A stretch of 64,000 nt of DNA from Congregibacter litoralis KT71 (GTDB lineage Bacteria > Pseudomonadota > Gammaproteobacteria > Pseudomonadales > Halieaceae), in NCBI RefSeq assembly GCF_000153125.2, contig NZ_CM002299.1, positions 3,484,928-3,548,927 on the forward strand, read 5' to 3'. Both the position numbers and the translations under genes were made by a program. Shown piece by piece: positions 36,175 to 44,108 of the stretch. Every line of letters starts with the position of its first letter. The stretch's first letter is position 1. Below the pieces are notes generated by a model, which saw nothing but the letters and a program-made list of their open reading frames with translations, had not been told where the DNA came from and did no database searches.

Positions 36175-37686
36175 ATGAATAGCGAACTCCAGAGCGCCCT
36201 CGCCGCCTGTAAAACCCTTCCCACGCTGCCAACGGTGGCGGCACAAATCATTGAGCTTTCTTCCCAGGAAGACTACGGGCTCATGGACATCATCGAGATT
36301 GTCCGCAACGATATCAGCATCGCCACAAAGCTCATCGCCAGTGCCAATACGCCGCAGTACTACCGCGGCGAGGCCGTGGTGGATATTTCCCAGGCGGTAT
36401 CCCGTCTGGGCTTTAAGTCCACCATGATGATCGCTTTGAGTTTTTCCTTATCCGTTAAATCTTCCGATTCACCGCCGGCGAATATCGATACCGACGCCCT
36501 GTGGCATCGCTCCGTAGCCAGCGGCGCCATTGCAAGACTGCTTGCCCGGCAGCTGGGCAGTAAAGACCCGGAGGCCTGCTTTCTTGCAGCACTGGTGCAG
36601 GACATCGGGGTACTCGCCCTGGCACAGGCAGCGCCCCAGGCTTACGCGACTCTCGCGGACAGCTCTCATGAAGCACTCTGCGCCGCTGAGGTAGCGGAGT
36701 TTGGATGCGATCACGCAGTCGTGGGGGCCTGGCTCCTCGAGAGCTGGAAGTTACCGTCACAAATCAGCGAGTTGGTCGCAAGCAGCCACGACTTTGCCGA
36801 GCTTACCCTGGAAATTGGCGCCCGGCAGGATCATTGGTGCGTCGCGGTTTCCGGCCTCCTGGCCGATGCGATGCTCGCAGGCGACCAGTTTCAAGCTGCG
36901 CGCATGGTGTGGCTCATCAACGGTGTCTGCGATGAAGACGGTGGGACAGGCACCAATATTGTCCCCCTCGTTGCCGAAGCCGTTCGCGAGGCAGAAGGAC
37001 TTTTTGACGCCACGCTGGTCAAGGACCCCATGGCTTTGCTGGAAGCATCAAAGGAGAAACTCTTTGAAGTGATGAGCGAGGCATCGCGGGATATCAGCGA
37101 TGAGAAGGTGTCGGAACTTGAACAACGGGTATCGATGCTCGAGCGGCAAGGTCAGCGGGACAGCCTCACAGGCGCTATCAACCGTGGGCACTTTCACAGC
37201 GAGCTGGATCGCCTGTTCGATGAAGCCACGCAGAGCGGCCAGCCATTGAGCCTGATGTTTATCGATGCAGATCATTTTAAGCAGGTGAACGACAGCTACG
37301 GCCATCTTGCCGGCGATGAGGTCCTGAAGTGGCTGGCGGAGGCGTTCACAAAGCTTGTGGGCGACAAAGGCATCGTCGGACGCTACGGCGGCGAGGAGTT
37401 TGTCGTCATCCTCCCCGCCTCTACCGAGGCGGAAGCAAACGCACTGGGACAGACAATCTGCGATCACGTACGAAACGGTCACATTAGCGCCGGCGATGCG
37501 AACATTCAGGTGACCGTCTCCGCCGGCATCGCGACCATCGATAAGACCTCCACATTACGTGGTACCCGGGATCTTATCTTTGCCGCGGATCAGGCCATGT
37601 ATTTTGCCAAGCAGAGCGGCCGCGATCTGTGCATTAGTGCATCTGCCTTGCCAAAACCTCCCTCTGCACTTGCCACTGCACAGTAA
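36175..37686 (+). CDS. HDOD-GGDEF diguanylate cyclase
   Basis: 503 aa, cytosolic. The N-terminal 215 residues form an HDOD domain (LPTLPTVAAQIIELSSQEDYGLMDIIEIVRNDI, then AALVQDIGVLAL). A linker helix (about 300-325) leads to a GGDEF domain: DSLTGAINRGHFHSELD and RYGGEEFVVILP, with the catalytic signature GGEEF at 405-409. It should make cyclic di-GMP. The HDOD part senses something unknown. It is the first of several cyclic-di-GMP proteins in the 36-42 kb block. Confidence 0.93.
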   Translation: MNSELQSALAACKTLPTLPTVAAQIIELSSQEDYGLMDIIEIVRNDISIATKLIASANTPQYYRGEAVVDISQAVSRLGFKSTMMIALSFSLSVKSSDSPPANIDTDALWHRSVASGAIARLLARQLGSKDPEACFLAALVQDIGVLALAQAAPQAYATLADSSHEALCAAEVAEFGCDHAVVGAWLLESWKLPSQISELVASSHDFAELTLEIGARQDHWCVAVSGLLADAMLAGDQFQAARMVWLINGVCDEDGGTGTNIVPLVAEAVREAEGLFDATLVKDPMALLEASKEKLFEVMSEASRDISDEKVSELEQRVSMLERQGQRDSLTGAINRGHFHSELDRLFDEATQSGQPLSLMFIDADHFKQVNDSYGHLAGDEVLKWLAEAFTKLVGDKGIVGRYGGEEFVVILPASTEAEANALGQTICDHVRNGHISAGDANIQVTVSAGIATIDKTSTLRGTRDLIFAADQAMYFAKQSGRDLCISASALPKPPSALATAQ

Positions 37687-37708
37687 TTGCAAAGCCACCG
37701 GTGCGGGA

Positions 37709-37786
37709 ATGGTGAAGCTGCTTCCATGCTCGGCCTGCCAGGCTGAACCGCCCCGCCTCAAGCGCTGCCAAACGTGCCTCCAATAG
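37709..37786 (+). CDS. Possible 25-residue zinc-ribbon microprotein
   Basis: A short open frame from an ATG with a GGGA site upstream gives a 25-residue peptide with two CxxC knuckles, CSAC and CQTC, spaced by PPRLKR. This is the right geometry for a minimal zinc ribbon. It begins 22 bases after the HDOD-GGDEF stop. Could also be a chance frame; there is no other support. Confidence 0.3.
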   Translation: MVKLLPCSACQAEPPRLKRCQTCLQ

Positions 37787-37990
37787 AGGCGGTAGTCACA
37801 ACTCCGGGAAGTTCATGCGACTAATATTTATTTGCAGTAACCGTTCACATGCGCATAATTTTGTTGCTTCTCTGCCCTACCGGCCTTAAGTTCAATCCTT
37901 GCCGAGTGTGCGCTATGAACTGCGAAACTTAGGCTCGGGGCATACGCACACTCTTTTGCAACAAAACCGCGGAATAAAGGCACCGTCGCG

Positions 37991-39535
37991 ATGCCCAGCA
38001 CCAATGCTTACCTAGGCAGCCCTACCCAAGACCCGGATACCAAAGTCTGGTCGTTGGACCTTGATGAAGAAATACAGACCAGCCTCGACAGTGTTTGCGA
38101 CCTAAGCACTACCATATTTGAGGCGAAGGCCTCAGTTTTTATTGCCAGCTTCCCCCAGGGACCGGTTCTAGTATCCCGCGCGGGTCTCCCCTTTGATTTA
38201 TCCGCAGAAGCACAGCAGCAGTTTTTGGAGACAGACGAGCTTTCAGATATTCAAGTAAACGACAGCGACTTCTTGATCAGAGAGACAGCACCAGGCTCTG
38301 ACGAACGAAGTGGCTATCGCATTGTCGCACCGATAGTTATGCCCTCGGACCTGCACATTGGCTGCTTAGTATTCTTTCGTCGCTCAGAAGCAAAAATGTC
38401 TCCGAAAGAACACGCAATCTTGAGTGTGCTTCATCGCAATATCGTTCGACACTTGCTCCATGCTAAACAGGTCTTTGAAAGCGCCAAGGCAGAAAGCCTC
38501 CAAACATTGATTTCAGAAAACAATGACGATTGGATTTTCGTAAAGGATGAGCAATTCCGTATTGTGTACGCCAACGAAGCGTTTCTGGCAGTGTATCCCG
38601 AGGACAAGCGAGACAAAATCATTGGCTACACTACGGTGGAAGAGTACGACGCTGCCGAGGCTGAGCTTTTCTTGGCTCAGGATAAAGTCGCCTTCGAACA
38701 GGGTGTCAGCAAGGTTATTGAAAAGCTGCATATGCCCAACGGGAGCTACAAAATAGTCGAAACCGTCAAACGCCGTTTTGAGGATGAAAACGGTAAGCGC
38801 TACATTCTCGGAATATGCCGAGATATGACGGGTAGAGAAGACCTCATCCGTGAACTAAAAAAAGCGAACGATGAACTGGAAAACTTTACGAGCATAGCCT
38901 CACACGATTTAAAGTCACCGCTAAATGCGATTCGTCGCTTGTTAGAGTGGATACACGAAGACTGTGCGTCGCTCCTTCCCGAGGAGCATCGTGACAATAT
39001 AAACCTCGTCATCAACCGCGCCAATCGAATGCAGACGCTTCTCGACGACCTTTTGAGCTACGCTCGGATTGGACAGGATGTCACGGAGAGCAGTGACATC
39101 GTTCTGAGTACGCTTTGCGAGGACATCGCTCAACTTCTCGATGTACCGGACGATTTTGTTATCTCGGCACCGCAAAAGACCCTTCATCTACCGATGGTGC
39201 CGTTCAAAACCGTGATGCTCAATCTGATTGGTAACGCCGTTAAACACAACGACAAGCCCACAGGAAAAGTGGAAATTACCGCCACAGAGTCGAAGCATTA
39301 CTACTTGATTGAGGTGAGAGACAACGGCCCTGGCATAGAACCGATTTACTTCGATCGAATTTTTAAGCTTTTCCAGACGCTTAAACCCCGCGACGAGGTT
39401 GAGGGAAGCGGTATCGGACTGTCCGTTGTACTCAAATATATTAACAACTTCAGTGGCACGATCACTGTGGACTCCGACGGAGAGTCTGGCACCACCTTCA
39501 AACTCTCGTGGCCCAAACGGACATCAAAATTATGA
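37991..39535 (+). CDS. GAF-PAS sensor histidine kinase
   Basis: 514 aa, no membrane segments, so a cytosolic sensor. An N-terminal GAF-like domain (about 20-150) is followed by a PAS domain (about 170-285, with DDWIFVKDEQFRIVYANEAF and the PAC piece YILGICRDMTGRED). Next are HisKA (NFTSIASHDLKSPLNAI, phospho-acceptor His near residue 304) and HATPase (NLIGNAVKHN, DNGPGIEP, GSGIGLSVV). No chromophore-binding Cys is seen. It overlaps the next receiver gene by four bases. The A+T content is visibly higher than in the upstream genes, which suggests a different history. Confidence 0.92.
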   Translation: MPSTNAYLGSPTQDPDTKVWSLDLDEEIQTSLDSVCDLSTTIFEAKASVFIASFPQGPVLVSRAGLPFDLSAEAQQQFLETDELSDIQVNDSDFLIRETAPGSDERSGYRIVAPIVMPSDLHIGCLVFFRRSEAKMSPKEHAILSVLHRNIVRHLLHAKQVFESAKAESLQTLISENNDDWIFVKDEQFRIVYANEAFLAVYPEDKRDKIIGYTTVEEYDAAEAELFLAQDKVAFEQGVSKVIEKLHMPNGSYKIVETVKRRFEDENGKRYILGICRDMTGREDLIRELKKANDELENFTSIASHDLKSPLNAIRRLLEWIHEDCASLLPEEHRDNINLVINRANRMQTLLDDLLSYARIGQDVTESSDIVLSTLCEDIAQLLDVPDDFVISAPQKTLHLPMVPFKTVMLNLIGNAVKHNDKPTGKVEITATESKHYYLIEVRDNGPGIEPIYFDRIFKLFQTLKPRDEVEGSGIGLSVVLKYINNFSGTITVDSDGESGTTFKLSWPKRTSKL

Positions 39536-39948
39536 CAGCCAAACAAGCAACTATCTTTGTCGTTGAAGATGACGATGTGGACTTTAAGCTTCTAATGCGT
39601 GCTTTTGACAAGCGCAAGATCGCCAACGTAGTTGTCCGCGCAGTTGACGGCATAGATGCCCTTGAGAAACTCAGATCCGGCGAAGTCTCAAAACCTTTCA
39701 TCATCTTGCTCGACATCAATATGCCTCGAATGGATGGCCAGGAGTTTCTAAAGGAAATTCGTCAAGACCCGGAACACCAGGACACAGTAGTCTTTCTGGT
39801 GACAACCTCTAAGGAAGATGAAGACATCCGCCAAGGGTTCTCACAGCATGTGGCTGGCTATTTTCTCAAGGACAATGTTGCTGGCAGCTTGGACAAGATT
39901 GTCGATGTCATCAACGGATATTGGCAAATTGTAGTTCTGCCGGAATGA
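39532..39948 (+). CDS. Single-domain response regulator (Rcp1-like)
   Basis: 138 aa receiver. The acidic cluster EDDDVD, phospho-acceptor Asp in ILLDINMPRMDG and the conserved Lys in GYFLKDN are present. It has no output domain, like receivers that serve phytochrome-type kinases. It overlaps the kinase gene by four bases (ATGA), so the two are a cognate pair, and precedes the receiver-GGDEF-EAL gene by 25 bases. Confidence 0.92.
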   Translation: MTAKQATIFVVEDDDVDFKLLMRAFDKRKIANVVVRAVDGIDALEKLRSGEVSKPFIILLDINMPRMDGQEFLKEIRQDPEHQDTVVFLVTTSKEDEDIRQGFSQHVAGYFLKDNVAGSLDKIVDVINGYWQIVVLPE

Positions 39949-39973
39949 TTCAGATGATGGAAGTTCTTGTTGT

Positions 39974-41677
39974 ATGAAGGTACTTATTGTTGACGACGAT
40001 GTCGTAGATCGTCGGCTGATCAAGCGAACGCTCAACTCCATGGCTACGCAGTTTCACGAGATTCGTGAGGCGACGTCCGTGAACGAGGGCCTGCAAGCAA
40101 TCGAGGAGGAGCGTTTCGACGTCATCCTCTTAGATTACAGCATGCCTGAGGTTGATGGCATCGAAATGGTGATCGAACTGCGTTCAAAGCCTGACCTAGG
40201 AAACACAGCAATTGTGATGGTTAGCGCCTCTGAGGACCCTCAACTTGCACTCAATTGCATAGAGGTCGGCGCCCAGGATTTCATTCCAAAAAACGAAATC
40301 AATCAAGGAAAACTCAGCAAAGCCATTGTGCATGCTCGCAAACGCTTCGAAGTTGAGCAGCGAATGCACGAAAGTTATCTTGCCGTAAAACGCATGGCGG
40401 AGCGCGACCCACTCACCGGCCTGTCAAACCGCTACCACTTCGAAGAAATATTGAAGGTTATGATCGCAACGAATCGACGATTGAACAACAGCGTCGCCTT
40501 GCTTGCCCTTGACCTCGATGATTTCAAAAATGTTAACGACACTTTAGGTCACGGAGTTGGAGACCAAGTCCTCATTGAGGCGGTTAATCGAATCAGCACC
40601 TGTTTGCGCGAAAACGAAGGCTTTGCCCGGATGGGGGGAGATGAGTTTGCGATCATCATTGGCGGCGTCGCCAATCTTCAAGAAGTGAGCGCAATTGCCA
40701 ATCGGATTTTAGGGAAATTCACCACTCCATTTACCTGCGACGGCGTCGAAATCAGCTGTGGAGTGAGCATCGGCGCTGCACTTTGCCCCGCTGATACCAC
40801 CGCACCCAACCAATTGATGAAGTGCGCCGACATCGCGATGTATCGATCGAAGCAAAGTGGAAAAAACAAAATTTGCTTCTACGAAGCTCGCTATCAAGCC
40901 GAGTTTCATCGTCGGGTCGGCATTCGCAATGAAATTGGCAGCATCCTTAAAGACTCGGGCTTCCGTCTTTTTTATCAGCCGATCTATGACGCAAAGACCT
41001 CAAAGATCGTTGGTACAGAAGCGCTGGTCAGATGGCCTGAAAAAGATCCAAGTTATGGACCGGACGAGTTCATTCCAATCGCAGAAGAGTCACGTATGAT
41101 CGACGGCCTGGGTAAATGGGTCATCACCACAGCCATAAAGCAGCTGGCTAAGTGGCAGGAAACAAACTCACTGTTGACAATGTCCATCAACATTTCGCCT
41201 GTTCAACTAGAGCACGACGACCTCCTTAGCTGCCTCTCAGACGCTATTACCGCCGCTAAGGTAGCTCCTGAAAGCGTCGTGTTAGAAATCACCGAAACAG
41301 CCTTTTTTAAACATAGCGATAAAATAAGCGACGCTTTACACGCGCTCTCCCAGCATGGCTTCAAGATAGCGTTGGATGACTTCGGCATGGGGTTTTCGTC
41401 TATTGCTCACCTCATGGACTACCCCATCGATATTGTAAAACTCGACAAAAGTATGCAGATCCCCAGTGCTACGGGAGGTAGGCGGCAGCAGGTACTCGCC
41501 GGCTTAGCGCTCATGTTGCGCCAGTTAAACTTCGAAATCGTGGCCGAAGGCATTGAGACTGCAGCACAACAAGATAACTGCATCGGCCTTGAACTGGATA
41601 AGCTACAAGGGTTTTTGCTGGCGCGGCCAATGCCCGCTTCGGACCTTCAAACGCTACTCGCAGCAGCAGACGAGTAA
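39974..41677 (+). CDS. Response regulator with GGDEF and EAL domains
   Basis: 567 aa. Receiver (residues 1-120; VIDD-like VDDDVVD and LLDYSMPEVDG), GGDEF (about 145-300; RMGGDEFAII, signature at 221-225) and EAL (about 320-560; EAL at 349-351, then LDDFGMGFSSIAHL, KLDKS and VAEGIET all intact). Both cyclase and phosphodiesterase motifs look functional, so either or both activities are possible. It is the third gene of the kinase-receiver operon and is its probable output. Confidence 0.93.
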   Translation: MKVLIVDDDVVDRRLIKRTLNSMATQFHEIREATSVNEGLQAIEEERFDVILLDYSMPEVDGIEMVIELRSKPDLGNTAIVMVSASEDPQLALNCIEVGAQDFIPKNEINQGKLSKAIVHARKRFEVEQRMHESYLAVKRMAERDPLTGLSNRYHFEEILKVMIATNRRLNNSVALLALDLDDFKNVNDTLGHGVGDQVLIEAVNRISTCLRENEGFARMGGDEFAIIIGGVANLQEVSAIANRILGKFTTPFTCDGVEISCGVSIGAALCPADTTAPNQLMKCADIAMYRSKQSGKNKICFYEARYQAEFHRRVGIRNEIGSILKDSGFRLFYQPIYDAKTSKIVGTEALVRWPEKDPSYGPDEFIPIAEESRMIDGLGKWVITTAIKQLAKWQETNSLLTMSINISPVQLEHDDLLSCLSDAITAAKVAPESVVLEITETAFFKHSDKISDALHALSQHGFKIALDDFGMGFSSIAHLMDYPIDIVKLDKSMQIPSATGGRRQQVLAGLALMLRQLNFEIVAEGIETAAQQDNCIGLELDKLQGFLLARPMPASDLQTLLAAADE

Positions 41678-41841
41678 TGAGGGGCATGTTCAAGACCTAG
41701 GGTAAAAGACGGCGCTATGGGGCGATACCCAAGGACAAACCACGCGTTGCGAACATCATTCCGATAAATGCGCTATTCTGGGAATCTCAAGCGGCTGTTC
41801 TGGCCCTCCCCCCAAAGTAAAAAGTAAAGAGAGCAAGCTGT

Positions 41842-42324
41842 ATGTTCGACGAACCTGGCTTTCCCCTCGACGCGGACCTGGGGGACGCTGCGACGGCCCT
41901 CGAGACCTTCGTGTACTGCAGCCGAGCATCGGAAGGGGTTGGGGACGACGAGGTCGACCGCATTATTGAGTTCTCTCAACGTCGCAATGCCGCCCGAAGG
42001 GTCACGGGGATGCTGGCCTTCGGCAACGGCGTCTTCTTCCAATGGGTGGAAGGACCGCCCAAGGAAATACAGGATCTGATCACGAGCCTCCATGGTGACT
42101 CACGGCACCACGACGTTGTCGAACTGGAGCGAAGCGCTGACATGCGCGAGCGTCTGTACCCGGGATGGGAAATGGAGCGCGTCGAGGCCGACGAGATTCG
42201 CGCGGTGCTCCTCGACGCCCTAGAGAGCACCGAGGATAAAAACAACGTCGCCGCCCTAAAACGTATCCTCGAACATGTGGATGCGGGGCCGCTGGCTTCC
42301 CTTTCGCGATTTAAATCAGGCTAA
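41842..42324 (+). CDS. Stand-alone BLUF blue-light photoreceptor
   Basis: 160 aa. The flavin-binding BLUF core follows a 20-residue N-terminal extension: the photoactive Tyr25 (FVYCSRAS), Asn49 (RRNAARRVTG), Gln67 (FFQWVEGPP) and the late WEM (109-111) are all in their usual order. There is no output domain beyond a 40-residue helical tail. Short BLUF proteins of this type usually signal by binding a partner. It sits 164 bases after the cyclic-di-GMP operon on the same strand, which suggests a light input to cyclic-di-GMP signalling, but that is inference. Confidence 0.9.
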   Translation: MFDEPGFPLDADLGDAATALETFVYCSRASEGVGDDEVDRIIEFSQRRNAARRVTGMLAFGNGVFFQWVEGPPKEIQDLITSLHGDSRHHDVVELERSADMRERLYPGWEMERVEADEIRAVLLDALESTEDKNNVAALKRILEHVDAGPLASLSRFKSG

Positions 42325-42742
42325 TCGATACGGTCGCCATTCCGCGGCAACGCCGCGTGTAAGGAGCGCTCGTCGTTTGTTCGAACAGCACCGGCATTGG
42401 CCGCTACCCCAGCCACTTACCGCTCCGATGACATTATAGTAGCCACCCTCAGGCATGACTTTGAAAAAACTTCCTGTGCGAGTGTAAAGCGCATGATCAG
42501 GTAGCGCGGTATCGGCAAATCAGAACGGGAAATCAAAGCTATGCACAAAGTGCAACGGGAGATCGCTATACCTCTCCCCCTCCCCCCCCCTCAACGCGGC
42601 GCCTGAGCTCAACATCGATGAAACAGCAAGCCTATACCTCCGTCGGCGGTTTTGTGCGAAGAATCACAGAATGCTTCTCACCAATATCCCGCCTTAGCGG
42701 TTGATATTGCCAGAGCGTCCGAAAATGGCGAGCCTGTCGTCT
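42325..42742. other. Intergenic region, no gene seen; C-tracts and a GC hairpin
   Basis: No credible coding frame. A perfect hairpin (CGCGGC, loop AAC, GCCGCG) lies at 42343..42357 just past the BLUF stop but has no T-run. C-tracts of five and nine bases are at 42576..42590. A TGCACAAAGTGCAA palindrome at 42542..42555 lies about 190 bases before the sigma-54 promoter at 42743. Confidence 0.6.
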
Positions 42743-42757
42743 TGGCACTGACTTTGC
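42743..42757 (+). promoter_or_regulatory. Sigma-54 (-24/-12) promoter for the DUF4112 gene
   Basis: TGGCACTGACTTTGC matches the TGGCAC-N5-TTGC consensus at every specified base, including the invariant GG and GC at the correct spacing. It is 74 bases before the ATG at 42832. Confidence 0.85.
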
Positions 42758-42831
42758 AGCTGGCTAATACAAAAACAGGTCCAATGCAAAAGCTTAACTT
42801 GTAAACCTTAAAAAAAACCGAGACGCCCAGT

Positions 42832-43341
42832 ATGAGCACTGAAATACGAACCGTGAATATCCAATCCCGCCATGGCCCTGCGCGACAGAAGAGAGAAGTA
42901 CAGAGACTTCGAAAACTGGCCACAAAACTCGATAGTGCGATTACACTGCCCGGCGGGTATCGTATTGGTTTTGATGGTTTGCTTGGTCTAGTGCCCATCG
43001 TGGGTGATGGGGTCTCGGCTATTATATCTTTATTTATAGTCTATCGAGCGGCGCAACTTGGGGCTTCTTTTCTACAGCTAACGCGAATGCTTCTTAACGT
43101 CTTCGTTGAGACCCTCATTGGTGTCATCCCCCTCGTCGGCGACTTATTTGATTTTGTCTGGAAAGCAAACGAAAAAAATGTGGCCATACTGGAACGTCAT
43201 TTGTCAGCGACGCGAGTCGCCAGCACAGCGAATGCTCGTCTTTCCGGGGCCTTTGTTCTGCTCATCAGTATCGTAATTGTGATAGCAGGGGGATTTGTGG
43301 TTGGCGCGACAGCATTTCTTTTAAGCTTACTCATAGCGTAA
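42832..43341 (+). CDS. DUF4112 membrane protein
   Basis: 169 aa with two or three hydrophobic segments. LDSAITLPGGYRIGFDGLLGLVPIVGDGVSAIISLFIVYRAAQLG and IGVIPLVGDLFDFVWKANEKNVAILERHL are the DUF4112 signature. Function unknown; the family is common near stress genes. It has a consensus sigma-54 promoter and ends at a bidirectional terminator. Confidence 0.9.
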   Translation: MSTEIRTVNIQSRHGPARQKREVQRLRKLATKLDSAITLPGGYRIGFDGLLGLVPIVGDGVSAIISLFIVYRAAQLGASFLQLTRMLLNVFVETLIGVIPLVGDLFDFVWKANEKNVAILERHLSATRVASTANARLSGAFVLLISIVIVIAGGFVVGATAFLLSLLIA

Positions 43342-43346
43342 GCTGG

Positions 43347-43379
43347 AAAAAAAAAGCAGTGCCTTCGCACTGCTTTTTC
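43347..43379 (+). terminator. Bidirectional Rho-independent terminator
   Basis: The stem GCAGTGC, loop CTTC and GCACTGC has nine A residues before it and a T-run after it, so it can stop transcription from both convergent neighbours (DUF4112 and the Ala/Asp-rich gene). Confidence 0.93.
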
Positions 43380-43409
43380 TCGTACCGAGATAATAAGGAC
43401 GAACTGCAA

Positions 43410-43838
43410 TTACAAAGTGCTGTCTGCCGCTTCCTCGATTTCTTCGCGAGCATCGTCGGCGGCATCCGCAATAGCATCGGAACTATCGTCGGCTGCGTCG
43501 GCAGCTTCATCGACAGCGTCCTCTGTGGCGTCAGCGATGTCATCACCGGCGTCACCAATCTTGTCTTCAGCGTCGTCTGCCATGTCCGCAACGCCATCTT
43601 TGATATCTCGGGCTTTGTCTCCTACGGCGTCAGCACCCTCTTCGACTGCTTCACCGGTCTCATCTGCCCAGTGCTTAACTGACTCAGCGGACTCCTCGTA
43701 AGCTTCACCGATTTTGTCTCCGGCACGTTCCATAGGGTCGTCGTCTGCAGATGCAGTCACTGCCGTGACGAGAATACCTGCCGTAGCAACTCCTCGAATA
43801 AGTCCTGAGTAAATCGCTGAGCGCGTAAAATTCTTCAT
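43410..43838 (-). CDS. Exported Ala/Asp/Glu-rich repetitive protein
   Basis: 142 aa. Signal peptide (ending VTASA), then a highly acidic chain with hendecad-like repeats such as AGDKIGEAYEESAESVKHWADETG and DAGDDIADATEDAVDEAADAADD. It should form long amphipathic helices, like LEA-type or YtxH-type stress proteins. No domain is recognised. The start at 43838 is preferred over the adjacent ATG at 43841, because it lies six bases from a strong AAGGAG. It is preceded by a sigma-54 promoter. Confidence 0.75.
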   Translation of the reverse strand: MKNFTRSAIYSGLIRGVATAGILVTAVTASADDDPMERAGDKIGEAYEESAESVKHWADETGEAVEEGADAVGDKARDIKDGVADMADDAEDKIGDAGDDIADATEDAVDEAADAADDSSDAIADAADDAREEIEEAADSTL

Positions 43839-43922
43839 CATCGTCTCCTTTGTTGGGATTGAAGGTCGAGACCTATTTCACCAGCTTGTGTGCCTAGAAT
43901 CTGGTCTCTCAACAAGTAGTAA

Positions 43923-43937
43923 GCACAGAGCGTGCCA
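43923..43937 (-). promoter_or_regulatory. Sigma-54 promoter for the Ala/Asp-rich exported protein
   Basis: On the minus strand TGGCACGCTCTGTGC has one mismatch (G for T at the first base of the -12 element). It is 84 bases before the start. Directly upstream at 43953..43971 is TTCGCAAAGGCTTGTCAAG, a candidate activator site. Confidence 0.72.
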
Positions 43938-43952
43938 TGCCAAACTCAAAAA

Positions 43953-43971
43953 TTCGCAAAGGCTTGTCAAG
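43953..43971. promoter_or_regulatory. Candidate upstream activator site (TTTGCAAA type)
   Basis: TTCGCAAAGGCTTGTCAAG agrees at 15 of 19 positions with the near-palindrome at 60533..60551, and lies just upstream of a sigma-54 promoter. Inferred by comparison only. Confidence 0.45.
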
Positions 43972-44108
43972 CCAGTCGGCCAGTGGCATGCAAGATCTAA
44001 AATGTTTCAGCGCGCTGCGAATTTTTGTTCGTACCGCCGCATTAGGTCAAAAAACGAGAAAAAAAGACTATAGGCTCAGTAATATTTACCAATCACAGAA
44101 GCGAACTT

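Noticed and set aside
37764..37790. Short inverted repeat GCCTC/GAGGC after the HDOD-GGDEF gene as terminator
   Set aside because: The stem is only five base pairs and no T-run follows.
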